Assembly: GCA_963281155.1 (NCBI GenBank)
Contig: CAUJLY010000004.1
Location: forward strand, 3,472,001 to 3,536,000
Reading direction: 5' to 3'
Source of the DNA: Rhabditophanes sp. KR3021
Lineage: Eukaryota; Nematoda; Chromadorea; Rhabditida; Alloionematidae
DNA length: 64,000 bases
Part shown: positions 23,776 through 33,176 of the stretch, in pieces
How positions within the stretch are numbered: position 1 is the stretch's first letter
Layout of the letters: every line of letters starts with the position of its first letter
The notes under the pieces: generated by a model
What the model was told of the DNA's origin: nothing
Seen by the model: the letters and a program-made list of their open reading frames with translations, nothing else
The model's database searches: none
Made by a program: the position numbers and the translations under genes

Positions 23776-26700
23776 TTACATGGCTAAGATTGAAGAGCTT
23801 CCTAGAATGCTCTGAGTATTGCTTGATATTGACATGTTATCAACTTCAGCTAGCTTCCAAACTCCGTTGGGAAGCAGTTTGAGTTCGGTGTCGTGGAATT
23901 GTTTGAGGGATAAACGATGCCCAACAGAGACAAAATTAATGTTGTTGAATTGAAGCAATTTGTAGATTTCAATTTCCATATCAAATCCAATGGCACTTGT
24001 GCATTCGTCCAAGAATGCGAATTTCGGTTTATGGTACAGAACCCTTGCTATTGCCAACCGTTGTAACTCTCCAGGCGAAAGTGTTTCAGAGAGATCAAAG
24101 TCAACGGGTGTATCAAACCCACTGCATCTGTTTAACAGATTATCTAATGACAACTGTTTTAATATGTCATGTAAACGACCAATATCCTTTTCAACGCATA
24201 GTGCCTTTAAGGGATACACTATTTGCTGGCGTAATGTGAGATTTCCTGTCGGGAAATATGGCTTTTGAGGAGTGAAAAATAATGTTGATGGTTTAATCTT
24301 CCATGTCCGGTCTACTTTTCCGTTAGCTGAATGCATTTTAAATATTATATTAACGTAAAAAAGATTGCATCTTTTAATTTTAAATCAGTCCGTTAATGAA
24401 ACAGTACCAACACTGGCCTGAGTCTTCGTATCTTTGAAGTTTGACCATATGCTGAAACCTACTTACGTGCCATTGCAACATTTGAGATCAAATACACATT
24501 TACTAATTCATTTTGTTTATTTTATCGCTCGAGATCGCCTCATATTAGGTGTTTATTAAGCAGTGAATATATGATCGGCATATATTCTAGAGAATTAAGA
24601 ATATTATACTATGTAGATTTACTAAGCAAATACCGGACTTTATAGAAGGTATTTGCGAAAAATGTCGTCTTCTTTTATGAACTAATAAAGTTTTATTTTA
24701 CCCTTTTGTCTTGTTGGTATTAGTCAATATTACTATGGGGAGACTTCTGTGAACATCGAGAAACGAACGAGTAAGCATGCGTTTACATCTGCTTACACAA
24801 AATGTTGTAAACGTCATCTTAGCGGAAAGTAAAATATGACGAGTCAAAACACTGTTTCAGAAGAAAAAAGGTTAAAGTAAAGTATATTAGTGGATTTTCC
24901 AGACGCTTTGCCAAGATAATAGAGAGATTTTTAATAGCAAATTCAATAAACGCTACCAATCTATCAAAAGACTCAGTTTTCGATCCTGTTTGGAACCAAT
25001 TCAAGCAAATAAAACTTATTGGTAGTTATTTTGAGAATGAATTAGTTGATGGACTCTCAACTGAAATCAAAGAAACCAAAAAATCATTTGGTAAGAAGAG
25101 CGTCATTGTATTAAATAAATTGTACCTGTCAAAACAAGTCGCAGAGAACATCGACTGCATACTCATTAATGCCCTAAGACCACAACTTACCGACTCAGGC
25201 AAGCCTTTATTTGATGAAGTACCCAACATGCTTCAAGAAATAAATGATGAAGTCACCGATCTTATTCTCGGAGAATTCTTTGAAACCAATCATAATATTA
25301 AACATGATGAGTATGCCCAATTTTTTATAGCCATTAATTTTGAATGTTTGATTTAATAAAGTTTGATTGACCTTACCTAAAATAAAAATAAAATTAGTTA
25401 AAGACGTCAAGGGAGGAACTCTACCTGTATGCCACAATCCAGCCATTACACGTAATACTGATGTTTTCCCGATACTACTGAAATTATTATTAGTGATTTA
25501 ATAAGAATAAACTTTTATGTTTTTTAATAATTGCTCAATTACATTGACTGTATGCCAACTATCCTTTAATACTTTGCACATTCAAAATATTATCTCAAAT
25601 GCATTTTACGTGTCATAATGTTTAAGACAAATTAAATTATCATTACTCATTTATGGCAGTTGCATAATATCCGCTTTTATCTGGTGTTTATGCTATCTTA
25701 TGGCTGATAAATCTAGGAAAAGAGATATCGAAGCTGCTCGTGCTTTAAGTGATGAATCCACAAGACAAGCTAGTTTAGAGGAGAAGCCTAGTTCTAAGAT
25801 TTCCAAGACTGAAAGAAATCTCACTTTTGGCGGAAGTAAGCTTTTTCTTGAAACAGGTGTGATTTAAATCTCTATTAACTTATTTATTATTTCCTTTTAG
25901 ATCATTCAAATTTGGCATTGCAAAAGTTAATGACAATAAAGGTGGCTTAATTAGAGTTGGTAGGTAAAAAAGAATTATTAAATTATATACTAATAATCAA
26001 AATTTAGTGAAAAAGTTAATTGCTGATCCACAGTCTTCCCTGAAAAAAACGACGAGGTCGCTAAGCTAATATCTCAAGACTTTTTGGGTGCTGATAACTG
26101 TGCTATTCTAAGAACAAGTGTATAATATGAAGTCGATGATAAATTATTCTACACTTCTACATCACTAATTATTGTATTTTTTAACTTTTCTTTAGTAACT
26201 AATTATTGCATTTTAAACTTTTGTTCATACCTGGGACCAGTTATCAGAAGATTTTTGCCCAAGGTTAATTGCAAGCTTAAACTGTTAACGAGAGTTTGAG
26301 TATGATCATTTTGATTTGTAATAGTTACATGATCAAACTTTAAAACTACTTCATTGTCGAATAATCCAATAAATGGATCATTAAGTTGCTTGGTGTTGGT
26401 GTGATTAATCAAATGGGAAGCATTACCATCTTCCAAAAGATATTCAGCTTCTTCTGAGTCACTTTCAGTGCAAATAATATTTTTCATCTGAGTTCCGTAT
26501 AAAGCTTCAATCTTGCTACTAGTTTCACGTAAGGGATTCGCATCACTGTTAATGCAATTTAAATTTTTGAATCTTTTAGTAATTCTGTTGTCTTTTGATG
26601 CCATGATAACAACTGAAGAGGGCACGGTTGATGGGGGTCTGTCAGTTTCTAATCTATCCTCGTGAAGCTTTTTTAACTCTTCATACAATTCAATCACTCG

Positions 26701-27984
26701 ATGAACTACTGCTGCCAAACTACCAACTGTATCAGATAATTCAATAAGATTGGTAAAAGCGTGGATCAAATAGATGTAAAAGAAAGCATTTTTGGAAACA
26801 ATTGCAGTTAATTGGTCTATTGTCAGTTCATCATAGGCCTGTGTCCAGAATACTGGAATTGCCATGATTAAATATGATAACGTACCTCCAAAATAATTGA
26901 AACAATTGGTCGAAAAAGATAAAATAGACCGTTTGCGGACTAGTTCCCTCTGTGCTTTGATAAGAGCACGCAATTTCTGATTTGTTAATACGTTTTCTAA
27001 TACCCCACTTTGATAAAACGCAATGCTTTCTGTGTTAGTTCTGATTTCAACATGTTTGATTCGAAAAATGCCTTCCTGTAATTACAAATACAATGTACAT
27101 AATATAAATTATTTGATATTTAGTATTTTAGTTAACGATGCATATGTTTTAAAATATTAGCCCTTTTCATATTTTTTAATTAATAAAGTCTCTCTTTTTC
27201 TATCCTCCAAATACATGTTTATAACTGTTTTGAGATACATATCCATCAACATTTTGGTTTTAAGACCAACCTTCGGCCGGTTAAATTGTCACAATTATTA
27301 AAAAGATAATCGCGACAATTGCCTTATCAACTCGATCTGTTTAATAACAAACTTTACCTGTTTTTCTTGTTCATTGACCAATGCCACAATTGGTGATATT
27401 AATAATTTATTGACTATAGTTGCTATCACGAAGTAAATATAAATCGAAACTGGCCCCAAGAATCCAGCAGAATTAAAGGTCAGATAAGAATAATAGATTA
27501 TGATAAATGGAGATAGGAATATGGGGCAAACCAAGTCAACACATAATATTCTTGTAGCTTTTTCTATGTCTTGACACATTCTTTGATCAGGATTATCTAT
27601 GTTATCACTGGAGGCGCTTGATAAACGCCAAAATGCATGACGCTTAAAGTAAAGTCGATGAAGAATGTAATTACAATTTTCACGACATTGCAAATAGAGA
27701 AGTGAGCACAAATATTTCAGACTTGATAATACTAAAGCTTTTGCGAGAATATACAAAGTTGATTTGAAGGCCAAAATTCTAAAACTACTAATGTCCTTTC
27801 TACCCAAAATAGCTAGAAATTCACTAGGTAGTATTCCAATGACATAAATGGCAACTTGATCTAGAATTGCAACTGCCAAAACTAACGCTAGTAACAAAGT
27901 TGTTTTGCTTTTGAGATCGGGAAATAACAGCTTCAAAAAAGTAAATAATCGCTTTGCGAACAACAAATCTAAATCAAATTTCAT
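23776..27984 (-). CDS. ABCD4: ABCD4-type half ABC transporter
   Basis: Four exons: 27358-27984, 26231-27075, 25425-25477 (53 nt) and 23776-24326; 691 residues, in frame throughout. The N-terminal membrane domain has E-Q-E-K-Q and, near its end, V-S-K-N-A-F and F-T-N-L-I-E-L-S, as in human ABCD4. The nucleotide-binding domain has Walker A G-P-S-S-I-G-K-T split across exons 2 and 3, C-loop [12 protein letters not shown], Walker B F-A-F-L-D-E and the switch V-G-H-R-L-S-L. Human ABCD4 moves cobalamin out of lysosomes with LMBD1; other ABCD members are peroxisomal. Here C-T-S-A-I replaces the common A-T-S-A-L after Walker B, and a linker of about 100 residues precedes the NBD. Introns 2 and 3 (753 and 1,098 nt) contain plus-strand coding sequence. 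Confidence 0.9.
24836..25356 (+). CDS. Antisense gene nested in the ABCD4 third intron, unknown protein
   Basis: Two exons, 24836..24870 and 24903..25356, joined by a 32-nt GT...AG intron, give 162 residues (489 nt, a multiple of three). The start [11 protein letters not shown] fits as a soluble N-terminus, and the body is helical and charged ([12 protein letters not shown], then [14 protein letters not shown]). AATAAA lies at 25355-25360, overlapping the stop. Base composition is coding-like and unlike the surrounding intron. I do not recognise the family. The 32-nt intron is shorter than others here, so the first exon is less certain than the second. Confidence 0.45.
25377..25424 (-). promoter_or_regulatory. 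Recursive-splice-like junction in the ABCD4 third intron
   Basis: On the host (minus) strand the intron starts GTAGAG at 25424 and after 48 nt reaches TTTTATTTTAG, with AG at 25378-25377. This is followed without any exon base by GTAAGG at 25376. The first 48 nt therefore look like a complete ordinary intron, and the remaining 1,050 nt (to the AG at 24327) like a second intron with a zero-length exon between. The 40-bp plus-strand module 25373-25412 is about 85% identical, ungapped, to 46343-46382 in the laminin gene. Confidence 0.55.
25700..25950 (+). CDS. Possible small antisense gene nested in the ABCD4 second intron
   Basis: An ATG at 25700 opens a charged frame ([14 protein letters not shown]). 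One splice model, 25700..25856 joined to 25901..25950, gives 68 residues. A second possible donor at 25836, and protein-like frames continuing to about 26125, leave the 3' structure open. The S-K-L-F-L-E-T before the splice weakly recalls S-G-R-F-L-F-D-T at the same position in the unknown gene at 32.2 kb. Family unknown. Confidence 0.3.
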
Positions 27985-28480
27985 TCTGTGCCCAATTTTA
28001 AACTATGAATGCAATGTATTAGATGTAATTCAATAATATAGCTAGATATATTTGAATAATATACAGATAAAAATTTATTCTGGAAACTTGTTATTGGTAA
28101 ATTTGTTTGAAGTCATCAAATACAATGGTGTTAGAGAAATCTGAAACTGGTGAGAGAAACTATTTATGCGTTAAAATAAAGCCATATCATGTTGAGCGGG
28201 ACAACTGATAATAATAAAGATAAAATATTAAAGCTGATAATTTATAACAGCATGAGAGCAAAGAACACTGACAAGGTCAATGATGTTTTCTGGATTATTT
28301 TAATACCAAAATAAATTATTAAAAAGAATTAACGTAGGAAAAATGAATGCTTGAACAATCTTGCTATGTATAAGAGCTTAAAACGGCAGTTAACATATCC
28401 TCATTGACACACATGTCTATCATAGTCTAAAAATTATTATAACCTACCTATGTTTATGCCGACTTATTGACCAATTTAAT
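27985..28480. other. Intergenic, no gene seen
   Basis: Upstream flank of the ABCD4-type gene and 3' flank of the pinin gene. No coding signal noted. Confidence 0.55.
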
Positions 28481-29760
28481 TTATTTTGAGGGAACTGAGG
28501 TGTTTTCATCTTCCACAGAATCGGTAGTGTCTGACGGGGATGTTATATTTTTATCAACAGAATCACGAGAACCAGATGACGATGTTTCATTGGCCATGTC
28601 TTCTTTTACCTCATTTGAGGAATTTTCCAAATTTAGTTCATCACTAGTTGTGACATCGATATCATCCTCTTTATCACTTAACTCATCCATTTTAATTTCT
28701 TCTTGAGCCAAAATATGTTCATCCTTTACCGACTTATCCGTATCATTGGAATCCGATTTATCATCTAACTTTTCATCATCATTCATGTGTGATTTTTCGA
28801 TTATATCAGCCCCATTGTCTTTCATTTCAGTGTCATCATCAGAAATCTTAGTTGGAGAATCAACATCCATTGCTTCACCTACTCTCAAAACATATTCTTC
28901 GTTTTCAAGTTTGTCTGAAAGTGCGGCGAATTCTTCCAAATTTGTTACATCATTGATATCTTGTATCTTCTGGTCTCTTACACGCTTTAAATAAGCAATT
29001 TTCTCTGAAATATAATTAATAAGAAATCAAAGAGAATGAAATAATAATTACCTTCCATCAATTGAGACGATTTTTTGAGCAACTCTGTGGTTCTTAAAGT
29101 ATGCTTGGCCGGCAGGAAAGAAATGTGAGGGGTAGATTTGGTTTGAATGAATTTGGATCTATTTGCATAGTTGCTTACCTTTCTACTGCAAATATCCATA
29201 ATGTCTTTTATTAATACAAGTTTACAAACTTTTAACTCATAATCGACTCGTTCCTTCTGCAACTCACGCTCTTCCTTTTCAAGCTCTTTGATTTCATTGT
29301 CTCTTGAACCTGTCAAATCTTTTTCGATTTGTTCAAGTTTGATTTTTTGCTTGGAAGCTGCATCTTGCAAGATTTTCTCCTTTGTACGGGTCGTGTCTCT
29401 GATGGCCCCAGATAACAAGCCAGAAAATAAACGTCTGTTACGTAGTTTTTCTTGTTCAGCCCCAGTCGTCTTCCGCATCTTTGCAAGTGCTTCCTTCCTT
29501 GTTACACTAGCTTCATCTAACTCCTCAGAGGTTGATAACTTTTCAAATTTGCCCCCGGTAAATCTATTACTATTTTTGTCTATATTTTTTCTTTTATAAT
29601 CATAGTCAGTATCCTCAAAGTCCTGAGCTTTTCTCTTCAAGCTATTATTTCGAAGTCCGAGGCCACTCATTTTTCTGGAAACACCATTTAGCTTGGAATT
29701 AGTCTTGGACAATAGCTTTTTAGCTTCCTCCAATTCTTTTTCAACATTCGAGCCCAACAT
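28481..29760 (-). CDS. PNN: Pinin-like splicing/exon-junction protein
   Basis: Two exons (29052-29760 and 28481-29004) over a 47-nt intron give 410 residues. The start at 29760 opens a coiled coil (E-K-E-L-E-E-A-K-K-L-L-S-K), as at the pinin N-terminus. The pinin/SDK/memA domain is marked by R-N-R-R-L-F-S-G-L-L, followed by long E/K-rich helices and K-E-R-V-D-Y-E-L-K-V. The C-terminal third is acidic and Ser/Asp rich, in place of the RS tail of vertebrate pinin. Pinin is a nuclear speckle protein bound to the exon-junction complex (with RNPS1 in ASAP/PSAP). An AG lies at the end of TTTATTACAG 14-15 nt before the ATG, possibly a trans-splice or 5' UTR acceptor. The gene stands head to head with SKIP. 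Confidence 0.85.
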
Positions 29761-29770
29761 CTTGATGCAA

Positions 29771-30073
29771 TTAGCTGTAATAAACTTTGATAGTACAAAC
29801 AATGTGACAATAAATAAACTTGGGTACCAAAAGATTATTGTATCGACTATTAAGTTTATGAGTAGTAATATCCGAACTTGACAAAATTGCACCAAATACC
29901 AGATCTGTTCTGTTCAATGAAGGTTCTACTAGTATTGAGAGTCCGATTAGCAATAAATAAATATTTCGCAACTTAAAATGCCTTCTTAAATATAATAAGC
30001 CTTTTAAAAAATCAAAAAGTGGCAGACTTACTGCTTTGGCAAGTCTCCTGTGTAGTGCGTTCGTCCAACACAT
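29771..30073 (-). CDS. Possible small gene or 5' leader upstream of pinin
   Basis: An ATG-initiated minus-strand frame of 100 residues ends 11 bases before the pinin ATG. It has a basic amphipathic N-terminus (L-H-R-R-L-A-K-A-V) and one hydrophobic segment (I-Y-L-L-L-I-G-L-S-I-L-V). It overlaps the expected pinin promoter or 5' UTR. No family recognised. Its position would suit an upstream cistron with pinin trans-spliced downstream, but chance cannot be excluded. Confidence 0.25.
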   Translation of the reverse strand: MCWTNALHRRLAKAVSLPLFDFLKGLLYLRRHFKLRNIYLLLIGLSILVEPSLNRTDLVFGAILSSSDITTHKLNSRYNNLLVPKFIYCHIVCTIKVYYS

Positions 30074-30213
30074 ACTAATTCTTTCTAAGACAACTGCTCA
30101 TTTCCTATTGGAACAGCATTTATATCGCAGGCTTTTTAAGTAGTGTTTTTACTTGTTCGATATCTTACTCTCCAAATAGCGGCTAACTTTAAACAATCAT
30201 TATTTTGTAAATA

Positions 30214-31905
30214 ATGTCTGCTAAGTTGTCTGAGTAAGTTAATATTTTATTTAAACTAATCTTTATCTTTTTAAGTATCCTTCCCAAAGTCACGGAAAAG
30301 CCAAATGATTTTTATGCAAATACAGTTACGAAAGATGGATGGTTTAAGGATAACGAGAAAGAGCTGTTGCCGGTTGTAACACAGCACGTTCGTCCGTATG
30401 GCCAACGAAAAAATATGGTACCTAGAAGTCAAGAAGATTTCGGTGACGGCGGAGCCTTTCCAGAATGTCTGATACCTCAGTTTCCTAGAGGAATGGGGAA
30501 AGACGAAGTTATCGGACAACAACCGAGCAAGCAACTAGCTTTGCAAACAGACGAAAATGGTAAAGTTGGGTATGACGCAATTGCCAGACTAGGCCATGCC
30601 AAGAATAAAATCATTCACACAAGAGTTGGGGCAACCAAATCCAAGCATTTTAGTCCCGAAGACGAGGATGTTCAAAAGCCAAGTACCGAAGAGATGGAAG
30701 AAACAATCGAAAAAACTAGAAAAATGATTGAGAAGATTACTCAGTCAAAAATCAGTTCTGCGCTACCAGTTAAACATGCTGAAAGGCCAAATGAAGCTTC
30801 GTATATCCGGTACACGCCAAGTAGTCAGCAAAAGGCCATAACAGGCCAAGCTCCTCAGCAAAAAATTATTAAAATTGTAGAGGAACAGAAAGATCCTATG
30901 GCACCACCAGCGTTTAAAATTAATCAAAAGATGCCCAGAGGCCCTCCTTCCCCACCTGCACCCGTTTTGCACTCTCCAACACGTAAACCCACAGCAAAGG
31001 AGCAAGCGGATTGGAAAATTCCTCCTTGTGTTTCGAATTACAAAAATCCAAGGGGGCATGTCATTGAATTGTCCAAGAGATTGGCTTCAGATGGTCATGG
31101 ACTTAGTACTCCCCAAATCAATGATAAATTTTCCATCTTTGCGGAAGCTTTGTATATCACGGAGCGTGTAGCCAGAGAATCAATTGAACAGAGGGTCCAA
31201 TTAGAAAGAAGACTTGCTCAAAATGAAAAAATGGACCAAGAAGCAGCTATGAGGAAAATGGCACAAGAAGCTCGCGAAGAACGAAAGAATATTAAGCAAG
31301 AGTTTGGGGATGCTGACGAAGATGCTGCTGAAAGAGATGAAATTAGGCGTGAAAGAAAAGAACAGCATCGCAAAGAAACCGCTATTGCTAGAAATCACCC
31401 TGATAAGTTGGAAAGAATGCGCAGAGAGAACGAAAGAGATATCAGTGAAAAGATTGCTCTTGGTTTGCCAAACACCAGGGCTGGAAACTCAAATGCTGGG
31501 GAAACTCAGTTTGATTCTAGACTTTTTGGCAAGTCGTCTGGTTTAGATGCTGGAGGTACAAATGATGAAACTTATGCAGTGTACGACAAGCCATGGAAGC
31601 CATTGGATAATATCCAAAAACACATTTACAGACCTACCAAGAATAAGGAAAGTGCCTACGCTGAAGATGCCGACCAAATTGCTAATACTGACAGATTTGT
31701 TCCCAGTCAGTCGATTTCAGGAGCAGATGCTTCAACGGCAAGATCAGGACCTGTTCAATTCGAGAAAGCAAGTGATATTTTCGGTCTTTCAAATCTGTTT
31801 GATACCGCCCCAGAGGCTCCTGTCAAAGAAAAGAGACATAGAGATGACTATAATGATCGGGGCGAATCCCCACCACGCTCCAAAAAGTCAAGGCACCATC
31901 CCTAA
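30214..31905 (+). CDS. skp-1: SKIP/SNW1, spliceosome and transcription co-regulator
   Basis: Exons 30214..30233 and 30276..31905 over a 42-nt intron give 549 residues, the usual size for SNW1 (human 536). Conserved blocks include P-P-Y-x-like N-terminus, G-A-F-P-E, the proline-rich R-G-P-P-S-P-P-A-P-V, N-P-R-G-H-V-I-E-L-S-K-R-L-A, I-N-D-K-F-S-I-F-A-E-A-L-Y, and a C-terminal K/R-rich tail ending R-S-K-K-S-R-H-H-P. SNW1 is a core part of the activated spliceosome and a nuclear receptor/Notch co-regulator. The signature S-N-W-K-N is S-N-Y-K-N here, so the eponymous Trp is Tyr. It shares the upstream 450 bp with pinin. Confidence 0.93.
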
Positions 31906-32195
31906 ATTTTATTTTTTATTTATGTTGTGTTAATATTTTTCATTAACTTGTTATAATTTTCATCAAGTAAAAACTCTTTTTCAAACATTTAATGTCTTCT
32001 AACTGTTAAAAGTTGAAGAGTATTTGTGCTTTGAATAAATTTTGTAAAAATAATAGTATTTTGATGATATCCACATTACTTTTTTAACCTGTTATCTTTT
32101 TATTTAAGTTATCATTTAAACTTATTTTAAATAATGTTGTATTCTTAGTTTTTCCTCATTAATAGCTATAAATATTTGTACAATTTAAGTTGAAA

Positions 32196-32844
32196 ATGGG
32201 ATCACTGAATTTCGTTAGACCTGAAATTTTTCAACAACATTTGCAGTTGCTTGAAAAGGGAGTTACTAAACTATCTTTTTTGTCTTCTCTAAAAAAGTAC
32301 AAGAAAGAGAGTCTCCGATCGGGCAGATTTTTATTTGATACAGGTAGTCATTAAATATTACCATCAAATAATTAACCTATTCTTTGTAGATGGAAATTGC
32401 GAGTATTTTGCAATAGCTATCAGTGGGAACTTGGTCATATACCGAAACAAGGATGTGTGTGGTCTGGAAATGAAGCAAGTCGACAAGTCCCGAATCAGTA
32501 AGGAAGAGATTTGATCAATTCAAGTGCAAGAACCTGATGACGATCCATGCCCTACTTTATACTCCTGGACAGCCTGCGTTTGCTTCAAACTTATATCACT
32601 CCTCTTTTACACAGATCCAGAAAATCCCGCGCTAGTCGGCAGGAATAAGATGCTTATGAATGTTTGTTTCGAGTTTATAGCTGATAACTGTGATATCTTT
32701 TTGGGCATGAGACCAGTTCTCCGAGAAAGGAATGGAAAAGGAGAAAATAGTACTCGAGATGGTGACGGTCAAATAATTATATGTTCAATGGTCCATAGAA
32801 GACCCCCAAGAGGAACCACAACGACAGGTTCAATAATACAATAA
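32196..32844 (+). CDS. Unknown protein, about 190 residues
   Basis: Model of three exons: 32196..32343, 32390..32497 and 32525..32844 (191 residues). The first junction (46-nt intron) is sound. The second needs a 27-nt intron to pass an in-frame TGA and is doubtful; without it the protein stops at 32514 with about 88 residues. The N-terminal part is basic and helical (S-F-L-S-S-L-K-K-Y-K-K-E-S-L), then D-G-N-C-E-Y-F-A-I-A-I-S-G-N-L-V-I-Y looks like two beta strands. The C-terminal part has seven cysteines and ends in a Thr/Arg/Pro-rich tail. I do not recognise the family. Confidence 0.45.
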
Positions 32845-33176
32845 ATATCACCATAGATAATATCCAATCAGTTTATTAGGAGCATATTATTAGTATATAT
32901 AGACTTATGTGTAACAGTAATATGCATATAATAAATGTATATTTCAGGAGAACCCTTTACATTATGTATCAACTTTACTTTAACAAAATAAATTATGTCA
33001 AACTAAAAACACTTTAATTTTGTAATTTTATCTTGTTTTACGTGATCGTATGTATATTTCCAATTGTTGCCTCTCCTTAAATTAAGGACAGACACGAATT
33101 ATGACGAATCATGCTACTAATATTCATAATTATTCTTTATGTAAAAGAGACCTTTTTCATTCATTTGTTATAAGTA
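32845..33176. other. Short intergenic spacer
   Basis: 3' flank of the unknown gene and promoter side of the RIG-I-like gene; an AATAAA occurs near 32930. Nothing else seen. Confidence 0.5.
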
